From: Gammaproteobacteria bacterium UBA7310
Lineage (GTDB): Bacteria; Pseudomonadota; Gammaproteobacteria; Pseudomonadales; Ketobacteraceae
Direction of reading: 5' to 3'
NCBI GenBank assembly: GCA_002471665.1
Contig: DKQK01000069.1
Span: forward strand, 174,207-238,206
DNA: 64,000 bases
A model generated the notes under the pieces. That model ran no database searches. It worked only from the letters and a program-made list of their open reading frames with translations, and had not been told where the DNA came from. The position numbers and the translations under genes were made by a program. Positions 21,701-29,200 of the stretch are shown here, piece by piece (the first letter of the stretch is position 1; each line of letters opens with the position of its first letter).

Positions 21701-23241
21701 GCGAGCATGCTGTTCAGGGCTGCGATCAAATGGCGCATCAAGCGGGCAATCGTAGACTCATCGAATAAGTCGGTGTTGTACTCTACGTAGCCACTAAGGT
21801 CGGACTCGTTTTGAGCCATACTGACGATCATGTCAAACTTGGAATCCGCTTCCTCTAACTTCAACGGTTCCATGGTCAGTTGGGTCATCCTGGCAAACAC
21901 ATCCAGCATCTGTGCTTCATCACCGGCGCTGTTCACCGAACCGGAAAAGTTCTGCAACTGGAAGCCCACCTGGGCTAATGGTGGATAACTGGGATTGCGC
22001 GGCACATCAAGGTGATCAATGATCAGCTGTGCCGGTGTTTCCTGATGCGAAAGCACATCCATTAGCCGCTGTTTAACCGCATCAAGATGACTTTTCCAGG
22101 TAAGTTTTTCGTCTACACTGGCCCGCACCAGAACACCATTGACAAAGAAACCGATCAACGATTCAACTTCTTTATAGTGCCTCCCGGCAGTTGGCATACC
22201 AATGCAAAAATCCGTCTGCTTCGCATGACGTGCCAATACCATCTGCAACGCGGCCATCAGCCCCATGAACACAGTGTAATTGTTCGCCTGGGTATACTCG
22301 ATGACTGCCTGCGCCGTAGCGGCCGGTATGGAGAAATGGTATTTGGCGCCCCGTGTAGTTTGGATCAATGGCCGGGGCCGGTCGGTAGGCAGTGCCAACA
22401 ACGACGGCACGTCCTTAAGCTGGCCTTTCCAGAAGCGGATCTCCTGTTCCAGCTTTTCACCTACCAACTGGTTGCGCTGCCAGGCCGCAAAATCCGCATA
22501 CTGAATCGTAAGCGGCGCCAGCATGGAAGGTGCACCCTGAACATAAGACGCATACAGCATGGCAATCTCCCGAACCAACAGGTTCTGGGACAGACCATCT
22601 GAAATAATATGATGCAGACAAACGATTAAGAGTTCATGGGGCTCGATTGCACCGGATACTTTGACCAGGTCAAAGCGATACAACGGACCTGAAGCAAGAT
22701 CAAATGGCTGCATGGCATGACGATCAACCGCCGCTTTAACACAAGCCAGGTAGTCAGCGCCTGCTTCGATTGTCAGGTCATGGACAGGTAAGCCATAGGA
22801 TGTGGGTTCCCGAAAGCACGCAATGGGGTTCCCTTCATCTGTTTCCTCTACGTACAAACGCAGTGCTTCATGGCGCTCCAGCACCATACCGATGGCTCGC
22901 TCCAGTAAAGGCACATCCAATCCGCCGAAAAATTTGAACGCCATTGGCAAATTGTAAGCAATACTGCCCGGGTTCATGCGATCCAGTGTCCACAGCGCTT
23001 CCTGAGTATAAGAAAGCGGCAATGCCTGATCACGACTGACCGTTGGAATGACAGTAGCGCCCGCAGAAGGCGTGGCAGCCTCACGCAGAAACTCAATAAT
23101 ATCCTGTTTCGCTTCGCTGAGCTGTTGCTTGATCTCAGGCGTGACGGCACCCTTGGGTGCCTTTATTTTCAGCTTGTCATCCACAAGAGAAATCTGGATA
23201 TTGGCCTTGCGCAGGCTGGACAACAGATCAAGCACATTCAT
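6757..23241 (-). CDS. NRPS-E: terminal four-module synthetase with two C-C* tandems and thioesterase
   Basis: About 5494 aa. Order: TubC-type docking domain (1-55); C1 (HHIISDG, His210); C1* (540-970, HHIILDG, His677); A1 (code DLKNFGSDV); T1 (Ser1527); C2 (His1712); A2 (DLKNFGSDI); T2 (Ser2596); C3 (His2789); A3 (DLKNFGSDI); T3 (GGQS, Ser3661); C4 (HHIISDGAS, His3853); C4* (4183-4613, HHAILDG, His4317); A4 (DIWEMTADD); T4 (Ser5183); thioesterase (about 5220-5494). The thioesterase has GQSLGG with Ser5311, Asp5338 and His5466 in GGHE, and releases the peptide by hydrolysis or cyclisation. No epimerase is present. I chose ATG 23241 over a TTG 12 nt upstream because the TubC homology begins MNVLDLL and an AGGA lies about 13 nt before the ATG. 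It follows NRPS-D after 48 bp and precedes the aminotransferase by 8 bp. Confidence 0.97.
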   Translation of the reverse strand: MNVLDLLSSLRKANIQISLVDDKLKIKAPKGAVTPEIKQQLSEAKQDIIEFLREAATPSAGATVIPTVSRDQALPLSYTQEALWTLDRMNPGSIAYNLPMAFKFFGGLDVPLLERAIGMVLERHEALRLYVEETDEGNPIACFREPTSYGLPVHDLTIEAGADYLACVKAAVDRHAMQPFDLASGPLYRFDLVKVSGAIEPHELLIVCLHHIISDGLSQNLLVREIAMLYASYVQGAPSMLAPLTIQYADFAAWQRNQLVGEKLEQEIRFWKGQLKDVPSLLALPTDRPRPLIQTTRGAKYHFSIPAATAQAVIEYTQANNYTVFMGLMAALQMVLARHAKQTDFCIGMPTAGRHYKEVESLIGFFVNGVLVRASVDEKLTWKSHLDAVKQRLMDVLSHQETPAQLIIDHLDVPRNPSYPPLAQVGFQLQNFSGSVNSAGDEAQMLDVFARMTQLTMEPLKLEEADSKFDMIVSMAQNESDLSGYVEYNTDLFDESTIARLMRHLIAALNSMLAQPQARIANVPLDPLVELAQQLGVLENEQLARLTTTQMAFVQDIELRPDTRQYAVGFNYAIHKRVDHKLLQTSINHVIGSHAALSARFVRCDLPWADAAYQVFRTGYSVELEEIDIGERADAQQFVERHFDKWCYRTHDIFAEELIRFQLLTSGDNSWLLLSCHHIILDGISGMAMLRKIIQCYEALLAATECPDFTDAFPHYIADHHQQVDAPSAVAFWHGKAADVLPLGFSMPPAWPQQSEYQILRHSVGATLLQNIQSYCRKQKTHPSIVYRLIAALMIKSYCRPEGDFVLWDIQSGRSANEKGAIGVFYQQVPYIIPIDLLTGEHCAADFYGQQRRYRREIKDHTYLSLAQLNQLFPAGTLSFQYNYFNFLEPVTIDGSTSLPDTFSSHVDNTVQVFVKDYGTTLDFELWFDGSVFVPLDFLPRMEFIAQQLVTNESLPLCKLRYDLGDERRTLNLWNQNHADLEYHSIVPWLQQSFRDYAANVALIHGTTQFTYAELESISRILANTLLESGVQQGDRVGVYLGRSHWSVISVLSIIQLGAVYIPIEASYPQERVDYILADSGARLLITESCLAQNVHRFPETIIKLDTVTLDSVNEGIDSATKPLPKLELTPQDPIYAIYTSGSTGQPKGALVTHSGEVNLQRWYTQLCEFTDQDRTLIISAFGFDLTQKNLFAPLLCGGAVVVPEMDEFDASLIASEIHTHHVTHINCAPSALYSIVDECDAQRAQQLSTLRWVFLGGEPIRLSALQHWLQHPATGAQVVNSYGPTECTDVVSCYVLTNLAAENKLIPIGKPICNTQLYILNDELAPVPMGAMGEICIAGAGLGLGYIGKDELTAEVFVESSALDTMVYRTGDLGRFCPDGNIEYIGRKDFQVKVRGLRIELGEVESAIKGLAGVSDAVVLVQDDTLVGYGLSTVNDAPSGWQGELRAKLPDYMVPAYLIMLDAWPLTPNGKIDRKALPHPDSGSPVVDYVAPRNKVEAAVASIWEQVLKVERVGVLDSFFDLGGHSLLANQIVSRIRKQFDIELPIRDLILYPSVAELCERVYMAQKSQALGALSSVPRDTRLPLSAAQQRMWLLDQIEPGNAAYHVPSIVTVKGSLSIALVEQAFSAVVNQHEGMRAIFVEDDLGPRQAFLPSGEWHLERIDGTEWDETRLRKRVAGLVVQPFSLDEGPLFRAAVIQRAEQEYLLVVVLHHIITDGWSNGILVRQLAANYVQLMSGQSVPTVPAGLQYADFAAWQHDYLQQTMDVKIQFWREALQDIPALELPLDYPRPASQTFNGGSISFSLSVEATRNLNNLAGRFQATPFMVLMASYAALLQRYSGQDAFAIGSPVAGRDRPELEDIVGFFVNTVAVPVAPEPGQPFTRLLEQIKENSLNCFEHQDVPFEQIVEELNPVRDMSRSPVFQVMLAYQNLPLGDGGVGAQELGDLSLEPYELELESAKFEQTITVWPEGDRLGGALTYNTDLFKRATAQQFVEHFLRFCEQAFAQPEQPLHRIEVLSEEQIQQQLVAWNQTQHDYRADRIEHLLAAQIEKTPEEIAVTQGPLTLNYRELGKASDAIANAFIESGVEHGDFVGIVLDRNLHLMSAILGILKAGAVYVPIDASYPADRIQYICQQSGIRTLITLPHLKQNLPTTAAGDPEATESTPIICLDLSNLPQWMENTSPLNSVSFQQDDLIYVIYTSGSTGKPKGTGAYHRSEANLLAWYTGQFHMAASDRVLLLSAIGFDLTQKNLFAPLATGARLVIPEFQEYDPNRIIDTIESEEVTWLNCAPSAFYPLVENAEDWPRLKSLRYVFLGGEPINMSRLGAWMEQSPCRLVNSYGPTECADIASWHLLDPVVDQHKSAVPIGRPNYNVQLYVLGEHQELLPRGAIGELCIGGDGVGPGYLNQPEMTAAAFLDNPHQPGSLIYRTGDRVRYQEDGTIVYLGRRDHQIKLRGYRVEAGEIQSVINRHPQVKESLVDVIKNPLGLDQLVAWVASGRHSQNDDALLLELKQITQSNLPQFMLPDSWVVIESFQLTANGKIDRKALPLPDWSERKVAYVAPRNALEVSLAEIWAEVLHLDQVGVHDNFFELGGHSLLATQVASRVRKTLGIGLAIRDLMAEPTIAALAPKLLRQNKTDMDAPLEAIARDTRIPLSFAQQRLWLLDKIEPGSLAYSVPSILRIKGKLNHVNLERALIKVFNRHEGLRTVFLQDDEGPYQSILPEQDWSLPLVDVRRSADTSDEKALLAETRRLLAIELMTPFDLAGGPLFRTRLFQLGDDEFVFMVVIHHIVTDGWSMNLLIQDLANAYIQIDLHDDVYFDRLHVQYADFAAWQRKRLDAKRQSELLGYWKQSLAGVEPLNLPTDYQRPAVQTYNGNTIRFSIPLEVREALHQLAIERNTSLFATLLSGFFVLLRQYSGQNDFCIGTPVAGRESAELEKIVGFFVNTLAIRADLTSNEDFISVLEQVKTTLMDGLAHQEMPFEQIVEEVDPARDMSRSPLFQVMLAYQNLPTEQAALGGAENLGEVQLEPFDPGVDSSKYELTLTLWDDASGLGASLQYNTDLFSQQTVERLAGHYVGLLGELVARPAEPIKSLNYLSTVEREQQLVEWNLTDREYDRQLTLDKALTASLAANGERTAVVCGAAALTYAELDQYSNGVAALLQHRGVQCGDRVALCVDRNLHLMSILIGIIKAGACYVPLDASYPKHRIQYILQNSESKLVITQAHLEAVLPDTTETLVLDQVLEHLESSSEVYKPVEVDAEQLLYIIFTSGSTGNPKGTGAFHRSEINLLEWYSNEFNLVASDRLLLLSAIGFDLTQKNLFAPLLRGASLVIPEFNEFDGQKINQLINKEQVTWLNCAPSAFYALQDEPAEWNNLRTLRLLFLGGEPINVPRIAGWLQQSHCQLINSYGPTECADIAAWYAVDVERDYHAPALPIGRPNYNVQLYILGDELELLPTGAVGELCIAGDGVGPGYINDPRQTHSVFVSNPYSNSGNLYRTGDRVRYRTDGNIEYLGRKDHQIKLRGYRIEAGEIQSVINHVTGVKDSLVDVVKDEQGVQRLVAWVVTHDSIDDLEGLLKPECQKKVPAFMVPESWLQLASFPLTPNGKVDRKQLPQPQALAVNDFVAPSTETEVALAKLWSSVLGVDLVGVTDNFFALGGQSLLATQLVSRMSRQLQRTVSVRDLFENPTIRALTKYMDTAAHQVERPAIVKRPVQAQVPLSFGQQRLWFYEQMNPGTRANNMPVAVRIKGDLNTRVLEKAFYELCRRHESLRASFGADADGTPIQRIADSVTFNLHCVDLTAVDAAQQQAELEQLIEHNSTLPISLDVAPLMRASVVKTASQPAQQTLLLCMHHIISDGASQVILFRELMTLYLAFLAEQPSPLPELRIQYPDFAWWQREWLNDQTLASQLRYWQDQFKNVPACLDLPLDKPRPKVQTSNGDTVNTTFPESLVEGLRAVCDRHGVTPFMATLLAWQIFLHRFSGKDDILVGVPTLGRHSPELEPIIGFFIQSLVLRAQFADNPLLADALEDTKQTVLEGFANGDVPVDKIVEHLGIARNPSYSPLAQVAFQLLDNAGFSASQLAEQAAFGDMQVEVLGSQTASAKFDLTLSLTLDGNQLSASLEYNTDLFYEETAANMLVGFERVCWQLVHSLDRPVAAVQVLAEGELVDALGLDTESVDSVQPLSRMQYDMFMDNLVNPSSLQSSHGWNIHIHRALDLGLWQQALREIVQAQPMLRARFVAAQKANLDMGYLVIQSQLEPVVEVIDKSAEPISEQALASLINGLIYKPYAVEHEPLIRYYVIKLAPDHNVVITAVHHAILDGASLNVLWLQWTTAYNQLQRGETPRIATVPFSDYVDDERQKMDTAPVLAFWQNKLAQVEPLDFTVPSPVPGPDHFVTREGYLSDDHWAGVKRFCRQHRITPSLYFKCLFGYLVQQYCRSDSDFSIQETMAGRIKGHQEAMGCYIQEIPFVFSKQVLSAEQRFTDVLEYARQFQKSIKDQRLISIGKQLALAPKGRIGFMYNFYQFLASSEFLGEQLSPEGTPSDPANNVQFVVTEVAGRLKLNLFYHQHLFADFGMLQRIQDLSEQVLRNPDIRLAQFELVSSPAEKVTLLESWNATERHYDLGSCLHQKFEVNAQARPDAMAIIDDQRAYTYGELNRRANQIAHYLIEQGVQSNHLVGLCADRSCDFLVGILGIMKAGGAYVPMDPKYPDDRIEYMISNSEVSVLITQEHLLNKSDAVANGVHRVCLDRDWPVIQGYSAANPNLDISSRNRAYMIYTSGSTGLPKGAIIRHDGALNHIEAECEVLAFAGAFSFLQTAPSSSDISVWQFVGPVTRGGKVVVLDDVTHSEKLFRLVKENKIDVVELVPVALQLLMEFVRQLPPAERALPSLRWMMATGEAVSTELVNDWLALYPHIPVVNAYGPTEAADDVIQCAISAPLPPAQKTVPIGKPLANLKVYIVDELLRLVPAGVAGEICIGGIGVGEGYWRNPEKTAQSFVADPFTTGTGALMYRTGDLGRWLRDGSVEYLDRVDNQVKVRGFRIELGEVEAALSSLPGVRENVVIVRDDMPGGAALAAYVVPGHEPGTDPELDPQRLRGQLRESLPDFMVPAAITVMEALPLTPAGKIDRKSLPRPAVIQSGCGDYVAPRTDTESTLVDIWESLMPVQRVSVTDNFFELGGHSLLGVRIMSKVNQAFGTQLQVAALLSTQTIAKLALLIDASEEQAMGLVVPIAVSEHPPIFMIHPVGGDVLCYADLARALSDQFSVYGIRAKGLDGSCAPAQSMDEIARLYADSILQVQAQGPYQLLGQSLGGILAQAVAAQLERMGHRVENIVMLDTFSPQHLRAGGASTAEILSRALGVNSGALAPQSGASENNGNSEVYIESIYRLGVQAGVLPAEMAMDQFMALYRVAVQNHTIASHYDVEKLNANVHHFTAADNITGIRSGSSWGQQMPQLQSIDVPGGHETMMQGEHAKPLAEQILNRLQNHNNNKV

Positions 23242-23289
23242 AGGGCGAAGCAATTCCTGTAAAAGGTCATTCTGAATTATTATTAGAGG

Positions 23290-26200
23290 TTATATTTCGA
23301 GTTCTTCAAAATCGTCACCGGTATCCTCTTCCTGAGTCTCGGCATCTCGAATCCACAGAGCATTTTCGACATAGCTGGCCATGCCTTCAATGGTTGCGAT
23401 TTCAAGCAGGCGGCGCATGGAAAATTCAATCTGGTAGCGCTCCTTCACTCTGGATACGATCTGCACCGCCAGCAGTGAATGGCCCCCTACATCGAAAAAG
23501 TTATCTGCAACGCTGATCTGATCTATCTTGAGCACCGCCTGCCAGATATCAGCAATTTCCTGCTCGAATTCGTTACGCGGCGCCACGTATTCCCGGGCCA
23601 CCCAGTATCCGGTAGGATCCGGCAGCCGATGACGATCCACTTTACCATTGCGATTCAGCGGCACACGCTCAATGGGGATAAAGAGTGCCGGTATCATGTA
23701 CTCAGGCAACTTTTGGCGCAGGGCAACCCGCAACGGGTTGGCAGCATCCTCTGCGGACGATGCAACATAGGCTATGAGACAATCATCGCCCCGTGGATCC
23801 TTGCCACCCACAACCACCGCACCGGCACCACCGCCAAGCGCATTGACGATAGCTGACTCCACTTCTTCCGGCTCGACACGGAAGCCGCGAATTTTCAATT
23901 GAGTATCAATGCGACCCAGGAACTCCACCACACCGTCAACCCGATATCGGCCTTTATCTCCGGTGAAATAAAGACGATCCTGTTCATCGTGTGACAACCG
24001 GTTAAGGGAGAACGACTCTGATTCCGCGGGGTTGTGTCCCGCACCCAGATAACCCAGGCTCAGATAGGGGGTCCTTACTACAATTTCGCCCACCTGGCCC
24101 GGTGCACACAAACTGCCATCCCGACTCAAAACCAGCAGTTCCACACCCTCGATACCCGTGCCCACCGGTACATACTCCGGTTCTTCCTCCAGCACCACAG
24201 GCACCTCGTAAACTCCCATTATCTGGGGGGTTTCGGTAGCACCATAGCAACCCAGTAACCTGCAGTTCGGTGCCAGATCACGCAATGCGCCGGCAAGGTC
24301 GCGGCTCAAGCGGTCACCGCCGATTGCCATCAAGCGGAGCTGATCCAGCGTCTGTTCCTTGGCTACGGTGTCCAGGATCAGGCGGGCCATGGACGGTGTG
24401 ATGTGGCAGATGGATACGTCATTGGTCTGGAACCAGGTCAACAGGGATTCCGGATTCAGCATCCAGTCTGCGTCCGGAATGGCGATCCGTGCCCCCACCG
24501 ACAACGGCACAAAGATATCCCGTAGCAGCGGATCGTGCGCCAACCCGGACAGCATACTCACACAATCCTGCTGACCGATGTCATAGCGGGTGATGTACCA
24601 GTCAACAAAGTGCGCCAGTGGCTTAATATTGGACCTAATACCTTTGGGCACCCCGGTGGAGCCCGAGGTAAAGGCAAGGTAGGCCAGGTTGTCGGACGAA
24701 TGGGACTCAGTGAATACAGCTCCGGTTTGCTGCTGGCTTATGGTGGTCAACGATACAAGTTCCACGCCAAACGCCGCTTGTAGCTGCCCACGGTTATCCT
24801 CCTGCCCGGCTGCGTCCAGGATGAACAGGGGTTGCGCCTGCTGTACCAGAGTTTGCAACCGCTCCAACGGATAACCAGAATCCAGAATATTGAACACGGC
24901 ACCGCAACGCAGAATACCCAACAAGGCAACCACCAACTCTGAGCTTCGGGTGGCCAGAACCGACACCACTGTTTCTGCGCCTGCGCCTTTTTGCTGCAAT
25001 GCAGCCGCCAACTGGCGTGATTGCTGTTCCAGCTCCCGGTAACTCAGCTGATTGGATTGACTCACCAGTGCCACCGCATCCGGCTGGGCTGCGGCCATCT
25101 GCAGAAAACGCTGCACCGGGCTGACATACTGTTGCTCAGGTACCAGCCGGGTAAGATCAGGCATCCATTGCGGTAGCGGCGAAGCCAACAGCTTCAAATC
25201 AGCAACGCTGGTTTCAGTCTCTACCACCATTTTGCTCAGCAGGCATTTGAAACCATCAAGGAAAGTCTGCGCGGTATCCGCCCGATACAAATCACAGTTG
25301 TACACCAGCACCAGATCCAGGCTGCCGTCCGGTTCCTCGCTGACATACAGGTTAAAATCGTATTTGGCGTGACTGTGATTATCTTCCTGCAGCAGAGGCT
25401 CGATATTCAACGGTGAATCGCCATCGGTCTGCGGCGGCAAATTCAATAAATTGAGAAACACCTGAAAGAAAGGGGTACGGGAGGAATCCCGTGGCGGCCG
25501 TAATTCCTGCACCAACTTTTCAAATGGTAACGCCTGATGGGCGTAAGCCCCCAAGGTGACTTCACGCACCTGCCGCAGCAGTTCACGCACCGATTGGGAT
25601 GGTTGCAACTCGGTGGACAACACCACAGTGTTAATGAAGAAACCTACCAGCTGCTCCATTTCCACGGAATCGCGTCCGGCAATGGGTGTACCAATATTGA
25701 TACGCTCCTGACCGGTATAGTTATGCAATAAAAGCTGATAGGCCGCCACCAGCACCATAAACAGGGTTGCGCCTTCTTCCTGGGCCAGATCGGTAATTTG
25801 CCCCACCACCTGGGGTGATATCCGGGCCCGCACCACAGCGCCATGGGAGGTCATGACGGCTGGCCGCGGATAATCCGTCTGCAACTGCAGCACCTGCCCA
25901 TCGTTATCCAGGCGATCACGCCAGTACTGAATATGTTGATCCAGCACCTCACCGGACAACCATTTCCGCTGCCAGGCAGCGACGTCAACGTACTGAATGG
26001 CAAGCTCGGGTAAGCGGGCTTCACGCTGTTCCACAATTGCCTGATAAAGTTCCATCAACTCGGCGGTCATCACGTTCAAAGACCAGCCATCGGAGATAAT
26101 GTGATGCATGGCGCCGATGAAGGCATGCTCAGGCTTTCCATCAGCCGCGGTCAGTTTGACCAGAATGCCCCGCAACAGCGGATCGGATTGCAGGTTGAAA

Positions 26201-29200
26201 CCGGTGTCCAGTTGCTCGCGAATCAGTGACTGCAGGGCGTCATCCTGGCTCACTCTGTCCAGTGCGGACAGATCTTTCTCCTGCATCGCCCACACCCGCG
26301 CCTCGTTGATGATCGCTACCGGTTCGCCATTGATAGTGCTGAAATTGGTTCGCAATGTTTCATGGCGCTCAACAATGCGCTGGAAACTTTGCTTGAAGGC
26401 TTCCACATCCAGCTCCCCTTTCACCCGTAGGGCAACCGGCATGTTGTAAGCGGCCGTACCGGGATCAAGTTGATCCAACAACCACAGTTGCTGCTGCACA
26501 TAGGAAAGCGGCAGATCACCACCTCGGGCCACCGGCTCAACCGGTGGCAGAGCATGGGCAGCCCCGGCTCTGGCAAGTTCAATCTGCACGGCAATATTGC
26601 GAATGGTGGGCGCCTCAAACAAAGCCCGCAATGGAATGTTCACCTCAAATTCCCGCCGCAATCGGGACATGACCTGGGTTGCCAGTAAGGACTGGCCCCC
26701 TACAGAGAAGAAATCATCCACCACGGAGAGATCGTTCCGTTTCAGGATAGCCTGCCAGACCGACAACACTTTGCGCTCGGTTTCAGTAGCCGGTTCAACA
26801 ATGACACGATCCTCTTCCGCCCCATAAACCGGGATGGGAAGCTGATTCCTGGCGATTTTGCCATTGGGTGTCAGCGGCATCGCGTCCAGCAAAACCACTG
26901 CGGCCGGAATCATAAACTCCGGCAACCGGGGTTGCAGATAAGTGCGAAACTGACTTTGCGTGTAATCCAAGTCGGTCACCACATAGGCGACCAATACTTT
27001 CTGGCCCGGGGTGTCCTCGCGAACGATGACGCAGCTGGCGCTGACACCGTCCATTTGTCGCAACAACATTTCTATCTCACCGGGCTCAATGCGAAAGCCG
27101 CGAATTTTCACCTGGGTGTCAATGCGGCCGAGATACTCCACCTCGCCATTACTCAGATAGCGGGCCAGATCCCCGGTTCGATACAAAGTGGAACCCTCTT
27201 CCACGAACGGATTGGCGACGAACTTATCCCGGGTTTGCTCAGGCTCGTTAAAATATCCGGGGCCAACGCTTTCGCCGCCGATACAAAGCTCACCGGGGAC
27301 ACCCTCCGGCACCAGGCGTAACCGCTCATCAACAATATATAATTTCACATTGTCGATGGCAGCACCGATGGGAAGAGACCCTGACTTATACTTATCCTGA
27401 GGTTTGACTACATGACAGGTGGCGATATCAGCACATTCAGTGGGCCCATAACTGTTGACCAACTGCCCGCTGCCATGCTCAAGCCAGCCCGACACCCGGT
27501 CAAAATCGATCGGCTCACCACCCAGGAACACCCAACGCAGACTCTGCAGCTGAGTAAAACGCTGCCCCTCGTGCTGACACTCTTCCAACAATGGATAGAA
27601 TGCGTTGGGGGCGCAATTAATCCAAGACACCTTGTGCTGTTGCACATCGGCAAGCAGTTCCTGGGGATCGTATTGATGACTGCGGGGCAGCACCAACGCA
27701 GCACCACTGACCAGGGGGGCAAACAGATTCTTTTGGGTGAGGTCAAAACCAATGGCACTGACCAACAACACTCTGTCCTGTGCCGACATCTGAAAATCAC
27801 GGCAATACCAGTTCAACAAATTCACTTCTGCCTGGTGGCGGGCACCGGTCCCCTTGGGCTTACCGGTGGAGCCGGAGGTATAGATCACATAGAGCAGAGT
27901 CTGCGCACTGCCCTGTAATGGCAGACGTTCAGCACTCAGACGATCGAGCACTTCCGTACAGCTATCCAGAACAAGACGGTTGGACACGTCGACACTGGGT
28001 GCGCAACGTTGCTCTGTATCCAATACCAATACCTTGACACTGGAATCCGACAGCATGTAATCGATGCGCTCCGCCGGATAGGCCGGGTCCAGAGGCAGAT
28101 AGGTAGCACCGGCCTTCAATACACCAAGTATCGCAATCATCAGCTCGGCGGAACGGGGCATCATAACGGCCACAATATCCCCCGCTACAACCCCCTGCTG
28201 CATCAACAAACGAGCCACCTGATTAGCCCGTTGCTCCAGCTGCTGGTAGGTCATGGCATCATCTCCCTGCAACAGGGCAACGGCCTGCGGAGTCCGGTCT
28301 ACCTGAGCCTCAATCAACTGATGCACCGTCACGGAACGATCGTATTCCCTCTCCGTAGCGTTCCAGTGATGTAAGTGCTGAGCTTCTGCCGGCGAAATCA
28401 GCGAGATTTCTTCCAGTATGGTTTCGGGTGCATCTGCCAGCCATTCCAATACCCGCAGGTAATGATGAATAAGGCGCTGGATAAACGCTTTATCAAACAA
28501 GCCCGTTCGGTAAACCACTTCCCCATTAATTACATCGCCCTGCTCCATCAGGCTGAATTCAAGGTCAAACTTGGCAACGACCTGATGATTGCTGATGGAC
28601 TCCAGATCAATACCGGGAATGGCGGATTGCCCATTGACTCCCACGTTCTGCAGCGAAAACAATACCTGGAAAAGTGGCGCATGGAGCATATCCCGCTCAC
28701 TGACCAATTCATCCACCAGACGCTCAAAGGGCACGTCCTGATGGGAGTATGCATCCAGGGTTTTCTGCTGAATCTGAGCCAGGAATTCCGTAAAGGTGGA
28801 CTTAAGATCCAGCTCGCCCCGCAACACCAGAGTATTGACAAAAAAACCGATCAACGGCTCGATTTCTTCGAAGTTACGGTTTGCAATGGGGCTGCCCACC
28901 GCGATATCCGTCTGGCTGGTGTATTTGGAGAGCAACACCATGTAAGCGGACAGCGTTGCCATGTACAAACTGACACCCTGCTGTTTGCAAAGACGGTTCA
29001 GTTTTTGGGTCAACAGCGAATCCAATTGGAAAGAAAGCACGTTACCGGCAAAGCCGGTGTCCACGGTGCGTGGTTGGTTGGTGGGTAACCCCAAGACTTC
29101 CACGCCCGCCAGCGCATCCCGCCAGAAGCCTACCTGGCGTTCCAATTCCTCACCGCTCAGCCATTGCCGCTGCCAGCGGGAAAAATCCGTATATTGAATC

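Noticed and set aside
23242..23253. TTG start for NRPS-E 12 nt upstream of the ATG
   Set aside because: It would add LRP-like residues before the conserved TubC start, and its spacing to AGGA is too short.
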